64,000 nt of DNA from the NCBI GenBank assembly GCA_963712165.1, contig CAVQGY010000001.1, positions 558,001 to 622,000 on the forward strand, written 5' to 3'. This DNA comes from B10-G9 sp963712165. Lineage in GTDB: Bacteria; Chloroflexota; Anaerolineae; Anaerolineales; UBA11858. The notes under the pieces are model-generated. The model did no database searches. It was not told where the DNA came from and worked only from the letters and a program-made list of their open reading frames with translations. The stretch's first letter is position 1. Each line of letters begins with the position of its first letter. Both the position numbers and the translations under genes were made by a program. Below are positions 1-10,165 of this stretch, piece after piece.

Positions 1-858
1 CTGATCAATCAACCTGGGGATAGCTTTTAGACCTGATGCTGTTAGCAGCTTGGCAGCTACAGCCCTGAGAATGAGTGTCTGATTGTCCATTCTGCCATAA
101 TCACCTATGGTTATCCTCTGGCGCGCCAGTTTCTCAGCTTCCTCGCCTGTCAGGTGATGGTATCCGGGAGTCAGGAATAGTTTTGGCTCTTTATTGACTT
201 GTTCGTAAACAATCCAGGGGAGATAAACATCAATGCCTCCCAGAGCATCTATGATCCTCCGGAAGCTATAAAGATTTACCGCCAGATAATTGTCTGCCCT
301 GTAGCCATAATCGATCCACAATGTCTCAGCTAACAGCCCTGATCCATGACCGCTGCCAGAATAATAGCCCATACCTTCTGTGCCGTAAAAATATGCCTGG
401 TTCAATTTGCCAGCAGTAATCCCCTCCTCCTCCAATCCAGGGATCTGGACCCATAAATCCCTCGGCAGTGCCATAACAGTCACCTTTTTCAATTGAAAAT
501 CTATTCGGGCTATCCTGATAGCATCCGCCAAGCCGTACAAATAAGAATTAGAAGCCACGCCCGATATCAAGACATTTAATACCGGTGGTCCTCCACAAAC
601 TGGAACAATAGTAGGTGTCGGTGTGAGGTACGGCTCCAGTGAAAATTGTGGTCCATCCGTAGCTGCAGGATTGGTTGGGAGGGCTGAAGTAGCAGATGGC
701 GTGGGCAATGGAAGATCAAGGGGTTGGTCAAAGGGCGTATTCCAGGGAATCAGCAGATAACCAACTCCAAGCAGGATGGCTAAACCAGCGATACTGAATA
801 TCACCACTTTGAGGAATTTCAGATGTCTGTTGATCAAGTTGAATATTTTCTGTTTCAT
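1..858 (-). CDS. LCP (LytR-CpsA-Psr) family protein, C-terminus cut by window edge
   Basis: Open reading from an ATG at 858 to the window edge (286 codons, no stop), so the C-terminus is missing. Residues about 14-34 form one membrane helix, followed by a Pro/Thr-rich linker (about 38-75) and then an LCP domain beginning near the stretch LNVLISGVASNSYLYG. The Arg/Asp-containing motif LPRDLWVQIPG is typical of the LCP pyrophosphate-binding core. LCP enzymes act outside the membrane and transfer undecaprenyl-linked glycopolymers to the cell wall. It is a clear paralogue of the LCP protein at 14836-15888: both contain a closely similar segment around QAYFYGTEGMGY. It is the last visible member of a minus-strand run with the flavoprotein at 947. 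Family assignment is firm; the polymer it attaches is unknown. Confidence 0.85.
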   Translation of the reverse strand, partial: MKQKIFNLINRHLKFLKVVIFSIAGLAILLGVGYLLIPWNTPFDQPLDLPLPTPSATSALPTNPAATDGPQFSLEPYLTPTPTIVPVCGGPPVLNVLISGVASNSYLYGLADAIRIARIDFQLKKVTVMALPRDLWVQIPGLEEEGITAGKLNQAYFYGTEGMGYYSGSGHGSGLLAETLWIDYGYRADNYLAVNLYSFRRIIDALGGIDVYLPWIVYEQVNKEPKLFLTPGYHHLTGEEAEKLARQRITIGDYGRMDNQTLILRAVAAKLLTASGLKAIPRLIDQ

Positions 859-946
859 CAGGGTATCTTCAGCTTTGATAAGGACGGATCATCCGCATTA
901 AATGTTCCTCACGGAACTGTTTGTCTTCCGCCAATCCTGGTTTTGC

Positions 947-2086
947 TTAATGTGTATGAGAAAAGATGGATCTGAATAATAATTTCAGTCCAAGGGAGAT
1001 GAATCCAGGTTGAAGGACAACCAGTTTCCAAAAGTGCGATCGCATATTGTCCCGGTCATGAAGGCTCAAAAAACGAGTTACCGCGGGATTCAGCATGGTG
1101 ATCAGATCACCATAGTCTCCCGGAGCCATTTGATCCAGCAATCTCCTGATCAAATGATGCAGGTCCAATTCCCTGTTAAGGTTCAAGTCTGATCGCTTAT
1201 GGTCGATACCCTGGATGGTCCTGACAGCGTCCAGAGCTCCCACAAACCCCGTCACAGTGCCCCCTACGGTTGAAACTTTAACCTGGCCTGCAGCATCGCC
1301 CACAAGCAAGACAGGCAGGTTTCCCAGTTTATACTCTGCACGGGAATTCCTGGAGTGAAGAGCTGCCTGACCTGATTGGAATGAAATGGGTCTGAAATCA
1401 TTTTTTAATAGAAATCCATCCAGGAGATCTTTTATATTCGCCCCTGGTTCTGTTATCAAACCCACAACAGCCTGATTACCACCTCGGGGTATCAACCAAT
1501 AGAAATATGGAGTATCCTCAACATCAAACCAGACCCGGACCATCCTGGGGTCCCAACCAGCTGGGAGATCGATTACAGCCTGGAGCAGCGGAACCGAAGG
1601 CACCGGATGTATACCTATGCTTTTTCGGACAACACTGTTAACGCCATCTGCTCCGATAAGAAAATCCGTTGTTATCAGTTTGGAAGAATTATCCACACTA
1701 ACGCTGATTTGAGGTCTGCCCTGATGGGTATCAAAACCCAAGAATTCACATTGGTGGATAAGTGTAACGCCGGCAGTTTCAGCACGGGCGGCCAGGAAAG
1801 ATAACAATTCAGCGCGATCGATGATCAAATCCGGGGATGATAATTGAATATCAGCTTGATTTTGGCCTGATTGAATCCGAAAAGTATCGATTTCCTGTTG
1901 GATCAACGCGGAAGGTAGATCATCCATGACCTGGTACAACCCGGGTGTGATGATATACGTTCTTTCCTCGGGTTTCATCCCGTCAGAACGATCCAACACA
2001 GCCACTTGTTTGCCTTGTTTCGCCAGTGCCTCCGCAGCAAACAACCCTGCAGATGAGGCGCCGACTACAACTATATCGAAAATCAA
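947..2086 (-). CDS. FAD-dependent oxidoreductase, geranylgeranyl reductase family
   Basis: A 379-residue flavoprotein of the PHBH fold. The N-terminus VVVGASSAGLFAAEALA is a dinucleotide-binding loop (GxSxxG variant), and LLVGDAAGQVKVSTVGG near residue 262 is the second FAD contact, with the form seen in geranylgeranyl-reductase-like enzymes (COG0644). Such enzymes reduce isoprenoid double bonds in lipids or hydroxylate or reduce small aromatics; the substrate here cannot be read. The start is probably TTG at 2086, which has GGAGG four bases upstream; no in-frame ATG fits the Rossmann start. A TATAAT-like box lies on the minus strand at about 2126-2121. It is followed by the LCP gene, with 88 bases between them. 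Confidence 0.8.
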   Translation of the reverse strand: MIFDIVVVGASSAGLFAAEALAKQGKQVAVLDRSDGMKPEERTYIITPGLYQVMDDLPSALIQQEIDTFRIQSGQNQADIQLSSPDLIIDRAELLSFLAARAETAGVTLIHQCEFLGFDTHQGRPQISVSVDNSSKLITTDFLIGADGVNSVVRKSIGIHPVPSVPLLQAVIDLPAGWDPRMVRVWFDVEDTPYFYWLIPRGGNQAVVGLITEPGANIKDLLDGFLLKNDFRPISFQSGQAALHSRNSRAEYKLGNLPVLLVGDAAGQVKVSTVGGTVTGFVGALDAVRTIQGIDHKRSDLNLNRELDLHHLIRRLLDQMAPGDYGDLITMLNPAVTRFLSLHDRDNMRSHFWKLVVLQPGFISLGLKLLFRSIFSHTH

Positions 2087-2326
2087 ACATCCTCCAACAT
2101 TTATGGCTACAACCGCAATATTATAATAGATAATCAGCAGATAATGAAGTAGAAATTGATTATAGACCGAGTGACTGAGTAACAGAGCGACCAGGAGACG
2201 GGGGAATATACTCTGGGTGCATGACCAGATTACCTCTGCGAGGTTTGACCGGGGACGGAACTTTTGACTGGACGACTTGGGGGTTGGGAGCGCTTCTCAC
2301 CACGTCTCCAAGTCCCCTTCTCAATT
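2087..2326. other. Intergenic region with degenerate GACTTGG/GGAGAC-type repeat
   Basis: No gene is visible. From about 2168 to 2330 the sequence is built of short motifs (GAGTGACTGAG, GCGACCAGGAGACG, GACCGGGGACGGA, GACTTGGGGG, TCTCCAAGTCCCC) that recur in other intergenic gaps at 9799-9870, 48000-48120 and 51722-51794. The two ends are partly complementary, so the segment could fold as an imperfect hairpin and might serve as a terminator between the flanking minus-strand genes. Confidence 0.5.
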
Positions 2327-3940
2327 TTACTTGGTGATATCATCTACGTACGAAATGGTCCAGGGGCAGTTCTCGGCCACTGTCGCGGAAATATTCTCCC
2401 AGATCAAAGGTTGCTTTTGCTTGTGGACATCGATGATTGCTTCTGCCAGACAACCGGATCCCCCCTGATAGTTTACTAAAGTAAAACGCCATAAGTCATC
2501 ATAGGTCACAATCTCCCCCGGTATTCGATCTGTCTTGTATGTGATCATCTGCCCTACCTGGGCACAATTCCCCAGCAGCGTTTCCGAGAAAAGCGACACA
2601 CTTGCCTCGACCTGCTCCAGATCAATTCCAAAGGCATATTCGGGAAGGAAGATTTCCATTTCGATCAATAAAGCTCCGCGGAGTGTAGCCTGGCTCCAAT
2701 CATCCAGCTTGGCATATCCCAACTGGCATCTACCCACTTCAAGGACCAACGGGCAAAATTGATCATAGAAATCTCTGTTCCAGAGCAAAGTGGTATCAGC
2801 TCCCAATTCTGTCATATGCCCAAACCCGTATTCACGGTATAGGTCCTGAGTTGTTTCCGGCCAGAATTGGGACTCCCTGGCAAAGATGCGCTTCAGCAAA
2901 TAGGCAGGTATGCCCGTCTCTTCTGCAGATTTGAAAATATATGAATCAAAGGTATTCTGCCACAAATCAACATAGCCGCGGGAGGCCTCTAAACCGCACT
3001 GGGAGGCATAACCATCTGCAGTTAAACCGTGATCGTCGCAGCGGCTGGTATCAATATATCCTTCCAGTATCATCTGTCCTGCCAGGTAAGTGTAAGGCTC
3101 ATTCGTCTTCAACATACTGGCCGAGGATGGATTATCCAACCATTCTGGAATATTTCCCAAGGGTGGAAATGAGCTCCAAATACCAGCGCAACCAGTCATG
3201 TTGTCCAGATCATCTAAGCCGCTAACAATTTCCACTCGCCACCCTGAAGTCAATGGATCTTCGGAGGATATTTTCAAAATCCGGATCCGGCCCATAAAAT
3301 GATCTGTGCTATCTCCATAACTTGAATCTGCCCAGAATTCAAGCCCTATTCCTCTCCCATCGGTTTCCTGAAGTGGGACCTCACAGCTTTCAGCAGCACA
3401 GGAAAAGGATTTTTCATCAATTCTCCCCTGGATCAGGATGATCTCCTCATTAGGAAGGGGTTCTTCGGCTGAAATAAGCATAAAAGGCTTGGTCTCACAC
3501 AGGTCAGTTCCCTGGACAGGAACACATTCAGTAAGGTCAATCCTGAGTGTTGGAGATGGTAAGTCCAGCACAATTTCCTTGGTGATCTCTTCAGATCTAA
3601 GTGGAAAAAGGTATATTCCGCTGCAATCCTGAGTATCACCCTCAGATAATTCTGCACAGGAAGCGGTTTCCAGCCACTGGTAATAGATTATTTCCCCACA
3701 CTGGTAATAGATCTCTGGGCCGGAGGGTTGATCAGGATGGTCGATTTTCAACTCGCAAACCAGGTCGTTATCATCCAAGCTCATCAGCCGCCAATTGTAT
3801 TCAATATATGAAATTTCGATGATTTGTTTTCTGCCCGAACCATCATCAGCAAAAACCCGCCCGGGGATAATCATGATCACCATCAATAAAGTGAAAATGA
3901 GTATTCGGGTTAATCGAGCTGCCAGCGTTCTTTTATTCAT
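2327..3940 (-). CDS. Exported protein with C-terminal SLT-like (lytic transglycosylase) domain
   Basis: A 537-residue protein. Residues 1-31 form a signal peptide (basic start, then LIFTLLMVIMIIPGRVFA, with likely cleavage after VFA). The middle, to about residue 325, is a Cys-rich region with no recognised fold, carrying paired cysteines that suggest disulfides outside the cell. From about residue 335 the pattern AEETGIPAYLLKRIFARESQ, then YGFGHMTELGADTTLLWN, fits a goose-type/SLT lysozyme fold; the Glu in ARESQ is the predicted catalytic acid. It probably cleaves or binds peptidoglycan glycan strands. It sits next to the exported GH25 gene upstream, so the two probably act on the same wall. 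Domain call is moderate; the N-terminal function is unknown. Confidence 0.65.
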   Translation of the reverse strand: MNKRTLAARLTRILIFTLLMVIMIIPGRVFADDGSGRKQIIEISYIEYNWRLMSLDDNDLVCELKIDHPDQPSGPEIYYQCGEIIYYQWLETASCAELSEGDTQDCSGIYLFPLRSEEITKEIVLDLPSPTLRIDLTECVPVQGTDLCETKPFMLISAEEPLPNEEIILIQGRIDEKSFSCAAESCEVPLQETDGRGIGLEFWADSSYGDSTDHFMGRIRILKISSEDPLTSGWRVEIVSGLDDLDNMTGCAGIWSSFPPLGNIPEWLDNPSSASMLKTNEPYTYLAGQMILEGYIDTSRCDDHGLTADGYASQCGLEASRGYVDLWQNTFDSYIFKSAEETGIPAYLLKRIFARESQFWPETTQDLYREYGFGHMTELGADTTLLWNRDFYDQFCPLVLEVGRCQLGYAKLDDWSQATLRGALLIEMEIFLPEYAFGIDLEQVEASVSLFSETLLGNCAQVGQMITYKTDRIPGEIVTYDDLWRFTLVNYQGGSGCLAEAIIDVHKQKQPLIWENISATVAENCPWTISYVDDITK

Positions 3941-4102
3941 CTATTCCGATTAAAAAAGATGTCTCTCACCTTGATAATGGATATACTTGCTTTATCCAGA
4001 AAATAATGAACTGGGGGAATCTTATCTCATTGCCCTCAGTTTCTACTATTCTACTGTCTTTAACGGGAAACTCAATAGGCAACGGTAAATAAATCTATAA
4101 TC

Positions 4103-4137
4103 AAAAGAGGTCCCTGCCAAGAGCAGGGACCTCTTTT
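4103..4137 (-). terminator. Strong intrinsic terminator, probably bidirectional
   Basis: A perfect 15-bp stem (4103-4117 pairs with 4123-4137) with a 5-base loop. The arms begin with AAAA and end with TTTT, giving a U-tract on either strand. It lies about 20 bases beyond the stop of the GH25 gene, whose transcript reads right to left through it. Confidence 0.85.
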
Positions 4138-4157
4138 AGGTTGGATACCTTTACATA

Positions 4158-7100
4158 CTACTTGTGATTCTTTCTCTTCCGGAGGAGAAATGCTCCCAGG
4201 ACTGGAAGCTTCAAGAAGAATCCTGTCCTGATCAGCGACTCGATAAAGCGATACAACCATGATTCGACCGGTGTATCTCCCAGATTAAGTACGCTATCTC
4301 CCATCATTCCCGTTACATAGGGGTCAGCATTGGCACCATTATGGTTCCAGATCAAGTCAAAGGAGTATGGTTCAAGCGTTAGGACCTGGAAGCTGATTTT
4401 GATCAACTGCGAACCACCGGGTTGAATTGTTATGATACCGGCTGGTTCTATGATCACTTCGCGGAGATTAATCAGGTTTTCGGGCACAATACTGTCAATG
4501 ACCAGCGGTCCCGCACTATTATGATTGTCTATCTTATAGGTTACTTCCACAAAGCGGAAGAAGTCATGTCTGCCTATATAGTCCACAGCCCCATCAAAGA
4601 TGGTCACTCCTTCCGGTCTGTTGACGACCAGTTCTGGCTGGTGTGTCTTCCAACTCACTTGGTAGATTCTCTGAAAGCACTGCATCTGGTTGTTTCTAAA
4701 GGACAATCTCCCAGTGCCTGATAAACGACATCGATCATCGTAATCCATCACACCAGGTATCGACTCCGCCCAGGTTCAAGTCCACTTCCAGGAAGGAATG
4801 CTCACCCAGGATGGGGAAGCATGTCTGACCCATAGGTTCACTCGAACCCTGTCGCTGGAGAGATACTTCCACCACACCAGGCGCAGCAGGATCGATCTCT
4901 ATCTGGACCTGTATTGCCAACTCCTCAGGAATGTATAATTCCATGGGAGAAACTGGCGTTACGCTGAGAGCTTTGAAAGGATTGTCATTCATCACTCCTG
5001 TGCCCATGACCGAGAAAACATAAGGACTGATATTGGATCCATTATGCGTAAAGAGGACATCAAAAGAGAAATTCTTGATCTCCGCTACAAGGAAACTTAC
5101 ACTGACAGGGATCTCTCCATTGGGTGGGATAACTACTGGTCCCACAGGATCGATAAGCAGCGACTCAACATTCACAGGGTTCTCAATCCGCAGGCTTGCT
5201 ACAGATAGACTGGTCGTTGAAGAGGTATTTTGGATCAGATAGTTCAAAACCACCTTTTCGTAAAAAGCCTGATTCCCAATCACATCAATGCCACCTGCCG
5301 GGAGCATTGTCCCACCCTGAGACTTGACCTCCAGGCTGGGAATCTCTTCTTCCCAATTGACGATATAAGTCTGGGTTAGATCACTATCCTGCTTACCCAC
5401 AATAGGACAAGAGCCCTTGACTCGGTATTTCGTAACCAGATCATACTCTCTGGATCCGGGAGCTCCCTGATTGATCTCAAGGTCAAAACTCCTGGGTTGA
5501 TCCAGTCTGTCCACCAGGAGCTGGCAAACCCTATCAACCTCGCTCCCAGTTTTCGAATCGATCAGGCTTAGTTGCAGCGCACCTTGATCAGGGGCTGCCA
5601 GTCCAACTTCTACAGCCAAAGCAAAAGGCTTACCGATCAAGGAGCTACCCGGGGAGGTGGGGTTCGGTATAACATACTGGACAGGGTTGTCCGTCATAAT
5701 CCCCTCACCCTGGAAAGTGATCCTGTAAGGAGAAGAATTGGCTCCCTGATGTTTAATGGCAAGATCAAAGGAAAACCCACCGGTATTTCCTACCAGGAAT
5801 GAAATATCCAGATCATGATCAGTCACCTTTTCAAGGACGAAACCAGCACTCGGCTCGACCTCAACAGTGTTGATATTGGTCAGATTCTCAATTCCTATGC
5901 TGGTGATATTCAGTGAACTGGTAGATGAGATATTTCGAATCAGATATTCAAGATCAATCGCCTGGAAATATTCATATTGTCCCAAATTGACAATTGCCCC
6001 TGCTGGAATCAACCCGCCTGCTGAGTTGTGAATTTCAAGTTCAGGTAATTCTTCCTGCCAATTTACCTGGTAACTCACGGTCTGGCCGTCAAGCGGTTGA
6101 CCGGCAGGTGGGCATCCTTGCCGTGTATAAAAATCCGCTTCGATGTCATATACACTTAGAGCTGCTATCGGTTCTGACCAGGATAATTCATAAACAGCCA
6201 GATCAGGACCAGAGTTTGAAATCAGCTGGCATATCGGATCCAGAACCGGATCTCCGTTAGAGTCAACCAGACTAACCATTAGTGCACCATCTGTTGGGGC
6301 ATCATAGGCGACAGTTATTTCCAATCCGTAATTTTCGCCAATCAATGCCTGGCCAGGAGATGCTGGGTGAGGCGAGATGGACTCAATCGGGTTGGCAAGT
6401 AGTTCCCCTTCTCCTTGGATGCTGAAGGTGAATGGAGAAGCATTGGTAGCTGTATGAATCAGGTTGAGATCAACTGAAAACTCTCCTGGAGCCAAGACTT
6501 CAAATTCGACCGCCAGGGGAATCTGCTCGCCAGGACCGATCAAGAATCGGTAAAGTAGTAAGGCCTTCCAAACCGGCAATATTCTCCCCGTTGGCAAAAC
6601 TGATCTCCGATCAACTCCATATCGCTGGTGTTGGATGGATTGTGAACCAGGTATTCCTGCTCAACAACCTGGAAGAGCGCCAATATACCAAGATCATCCA
6701 CTCCACCCTGGCTGATCGGACTTAGGTTCGTCCTTGTTAATTCGAGGATAGGGGCATCCTCCTGCCAGTCGATCTGATAACCTTGAGAAAGGTCTAGATC
6801 AGATTTATCCCCAATCGGACAGGATCCAACATCCCTGTATCTGGCCCAGATCTGATATTCTTCAAGCCCGATATCCTGGATCACCCAGGCAAGGTCGAAC
6901 CCATACACAGATTGGCCGGCACCTGACACAGGCACGCAAGAGGAATCCACCAGGCTTGTGCCATCCAGACTTTCTACACTGACCTGCAGCAGCCCCCCAG
7001 CTGGAGAATCAAGATCGACATCCACATGAAGGTCATATTCCTCGCCGATCCAATTCGTTCCAGGAGAAAGCGGTTGGGCAACAATTGATTGGATGGGACT

Positions 7101-9641
7101 GCTTGACAAACCTCCAGTGCCGCGCACAGTGAAGACAAACGGTGATGGGTTGCTGGCGTCATGTGCCAGGAGGATATCGAAAGAATAGGAACCGCTGGAT
7201 TGGACTTCATAACTCAAGGCCAGGGAAATCTCGCCCTCCGGTCCAATCGTCACCGGACTCTCCAGATCCAACTGAAGGTTCGCAGCATTGTTCACATTAT
7301 TAAAACTGGCAGATAGAATTTGGAAACCCTTCATCGTGGATGGATTCTGTACCAGGTATCCCCGCTGATTGACCTGGAACAGTTCCGTCATTCCAACATC
7401 ATCCACTCCGCCTGATGGGATATTCACCTCGTTTTCATCTTGGAGGGTTAGTATCGGCCTTTCATCCTCCCAGGTTAGCTTGTAGACAACTGTCTGGTCG
7501 TATTCAGATTCATCGATTATTGGACACTCACCCTCACTGCGATAACGAACAGAGACAGGATAGTTCTTCTGACCTGGTTCCGATTCCATCAAGGTGAACT
7601 CAAAGGATTCCACACTTTGATTATTCGCAATTACCGGTATGCAGTAAGACTCCAGGGGCTCTTCGGCTCCTAGTTCCTGGATGCTAGCCTGCAATATTCC
7701 TTCTGGTCCCGTATGAAGATGAACATCCACGTTTATTTGATGTGGATAATCAATTACCGCAACACTTGGGGATGCCGGTGCCCATGTAAAATATCGGAGG
7801 GAGTGGCGAGTAGTAATCTTGTAGCGATCTTCAACCGGATCTTCTTCCCCTCGCGTAACGATCACCTTGGCAGTGTAATTCCCAACCTCCTCATAAGTAT
7901 GTTCTGCGGTCTGTTTCTCATTCTCAACACCAATGCATTTCATCCCAACTTCGTTATACTCACACTCACCTTCGGCAGGAATAGGCAATTCTCCACAAGT
8001 CTCTTCGACCACAGCCTGATCGGCTTCCAGGACGGTGCACTCCCACCAGAATGCGAAATCCATTAATCCGGTCGCGTCACCATTGACATTACCTGTAAGT
8101 ACAGCAGAATATGGCGCAGGCATATTATAAGCATCACTGGTCAATGAAACCCATAACTGGGAGAGGGCATCATACTGCTGCAGCCCTTCTTCCACGCCAT
8201 TAAAGATATTCAAGTCGATGTGTGCATCAATTCCCGGCACATAGCCATAATTACCGCCACATCCCCCCGGTCCATAATACTGCCAGAAAGCCCAGTCGCG
8301 CCACATACCGGTATTGGGATAATAATAAGAGGGTTCAGGTTCACAAGTCCAGTGAGCTACCCAGAGATCATATTCTGTGACAGCTTCCGTCAGATAATTG
8401 TTAATGAAGTTGGGATTGACATAGATCAGAGGAGAAATACCGGTGCGGTTCTTGACGGTTACCATCCACTCAAGCACCCATTTGGAAAGCGCAGTCCTGC
8501 CCAAAGATGCACCAACTTCCAGGTCCAGCACTGGGCGCAGGTATCCGCTTTTCAGGTAATCACCTACCACGTCCAGGAAGTAATTGGCTTCGTCTGCGGC
8601 TTTGTTTCCCAGGTCAGGTCGGGCAAAATGATAAATGCCCATCATAACCCCTGCGTTTGTGCCATTGATCATATTCTGATGGAATTTCACATCAGTCCAG
8701 CCAACGCCTTCTGTGCCCTTGGCAAAAGTGAAGACATAACCAGCGTCAGCCACCAGAGGCCAATTGATCGTTCCCTGCCAGCGAGATACATCCAGGCCAT
8801 CCACATACTCTGAGGCTGCTTTTGAGACCGGATCGGTGATCCCTTTTGGTAATGGATAACTCTGTTCCGGGAAGACCGGCTCTATGTCCAGGAAGGAGAA
8901 TGTCCTTAACACCTGATCGAGCTCAGCCAGGACCGTCTCTCGATCAAATTCCTCAATCTCCTGTTCAAAATAACTATCCAGATTCCTATAATGCAAAAGC
9001 TGGGTCAACTGATAACAAGCGCCTTTGGTGAAAGTCCGGTAACTGATCCGGTGATAAAATTCTCCCATCACGCCTTCCAGGACTTCGTCCTGCCAGTAGG
9101 GGATCCCGTTGATCTCTGTTTCAATCAACGAATCTCGATAATGGGCAGGAGTTTGATAGATACTCTCCGGTTGGAATGAGTTGCAGAAATCCTCCTGGTC
9201 TGCTCCTTCCAGAACATGAATGACCAGAGACGCATCAACCAGGTTTGTGCCCTGATAATAATCGGGATCATCAAGATGGAATTCCCAAACCGGTGCCTGG
9301 GGAGACAGCCCCACACCCGTGTTAAGGGCATCCTGGTTCAGGATTGATTTCCTCACAACCTGCTGAGGAAACTGGATCTCGAAAGCAAACCCCTCGCTTC
9401 GGAACAGTTTCCAGCCATCCTGGACCTGGCTTTCAAAGCCATCTCGAGTCGCTTCCGAATCAGCACTTTCAAAGTCTGGTAGATATACAGGCTCAATCTC
9501 AGGGACTGGCGATCCAGTGATCCTGGCATAAGCAGTCCTGATCAAAATTGCCGGATCTATGATGGAATCGATCAGGACAATGCTGATGATCATACAGACA
9601 CTGATCAGCAGGAAGAGAAAGATTTTTTCTGATCTAAGCAT
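4158..9641 (-). CDS. Giant exported GH25 lysozyme with five repeat units, interrupted by frameshifts
   Basis: Three reading-frame pieces (9641-6540, 6597-4735, 4751-4158) join into one protein of about 1,820 residues. It has an N-terminal membrane or signal segment (residues about 6-25), an uncharacterised domain to about 270, and then a GH25 muramidase domain (about 280-480) with GLDVSRWQG, the acidic PVLDLEVG and the closing IDLNIFNG. Five tandem repeats of about 235 residues follow. The protein ends with a short hydrophobic stretch and a basic tail (LRKRKNHK), perhaps a membrane anchor. Removing one T near 6600 and one near 6545 restores continuous repeat sequence (QFANGENIAGLEG, then PILIGPGEQ). 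Two further single-base shifts are needed between 4690 and 4745. It probably hydrolyses peptidoglycan at the surface, with the repeats as a stalk. Whether the indels are real or errors cannot be decided here. Confidence 0.7.
4280..7800 (-). repeat. Five tandem ~235-residue Ig-like/ASPM-like protein repeats
   Basis: Units begin near 7800, 7105, 6400, 5690 and 4980, about 700 bases apart. Each unit has a first half with SPG, GxLQVSL, GxCP and W(Q/E)EExPxLE-type motifs. The second half follows an ASPM/Hydin or choice-of-anchor-D pattern (IPxGGVxDxG, YLxxNxS, FSFDLxxxHxGxNxSPYxF, GxG). The units have diverged in sequence, so this is not a recent expansion. The sub-family naming is by pattern only. 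Confidence 0.65.
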
Positions 9642-10165
9642 AAGATTACCCTTTTCTGAAAGGATTTAAATATCATGATTGATGGAATCTCTCATTCCAT
9701 GGCCTTATAAGTGCAATATTCGTACCAGATTATCAATTGGAGATTGAATATTGAAGATTGAATATTGTATCTTCGCTAAAGGAAGGAGAAGGTAATTTCC
9801 TTGGCGACCTGGGGACAAGGAGTGCGTTCGGATTGATTGCTGGGCAACGGATGGTTGAGGACCGGGGACGGATCGTTCTGATACTAATCTAAAGCAACAT
9901 ACCCAGTGTAGGGGCGACCCGATGGGTCGCCCGTCTCTTATTCACAGTCATCCAGAGCTGAGTGCGAAGCGCTCAGTCGAAAGGGCATATTTGCTGAACC
10001 CGCCATTTCGTCTGCATTCAACCCTTCACCGCCATTCAGGGTTTCTCTTCGCTCAATGAGTTGTGTCTTTTTTCAACTACAGGAGAGGTTACTAAATCTA
10101 AAAGGATCCCGCATCCGATTGACAAGGGTATAATCAAAAACAGTTCCCGGGAATGATATGGATTT
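9642..10165. other. Intergenic gap between divergent GH25 and glgA, with composite repeat
   Basis: No gene was found in 524 bases. From about 9799 to 9940 it carries, in order, a CTTGGCGACCTGGGGACAAGG motif, a GATTGCTGGGCAACGG motif, GAGGACCGGGGACGG and a GGGCGACCC-palindrome. The same order of related modules recurs at about 48000-48215. This gap must contain the promoters of both flanking genes. A TATAAT at 10129-10134 lies 31 bases before the glgA ATG, without a convincing -35 box. Confidence 0.6.
9912..9932. repeat. GGGCGACCC-type palindrome
   Basis: The 9-base arms GGGCGACCC and GGGTCGCCC are separated by GAT. The flanking GTAG(G) and arms match the copy at 48194-48214. The palindrome at 16101-16121 has the same layout but different arms. 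This is a REP-like intergenic element. Confidence 0.7.

Noticed and set aside
2264..2479. Short plus-strand open frames across the repeat region
   Set aside because: They arise from the repeat and the antisense of the SLT-like gene; no homology features.
8220..8813. 197-codon open frame on the plus strand
   Set aside because: It is antisense to the GH25 catalytic domain, whose motifs are intact; the plus-strand translation has no family features.
10118..10134. TTGACA followed by TATAAT upstream of glgA as a promoter
   Set aside because: Only four bases separate the two boxes, far too close for a sigma-70 pair; at most the TATAAT is usable.
9642..10165. CRISPR array or small RNA in the repeat-containing gap
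   Set aside because: Repeats are not evenly spaced and there are no spacers or cas genes; the elements are single palindromes and degenerate motifs.
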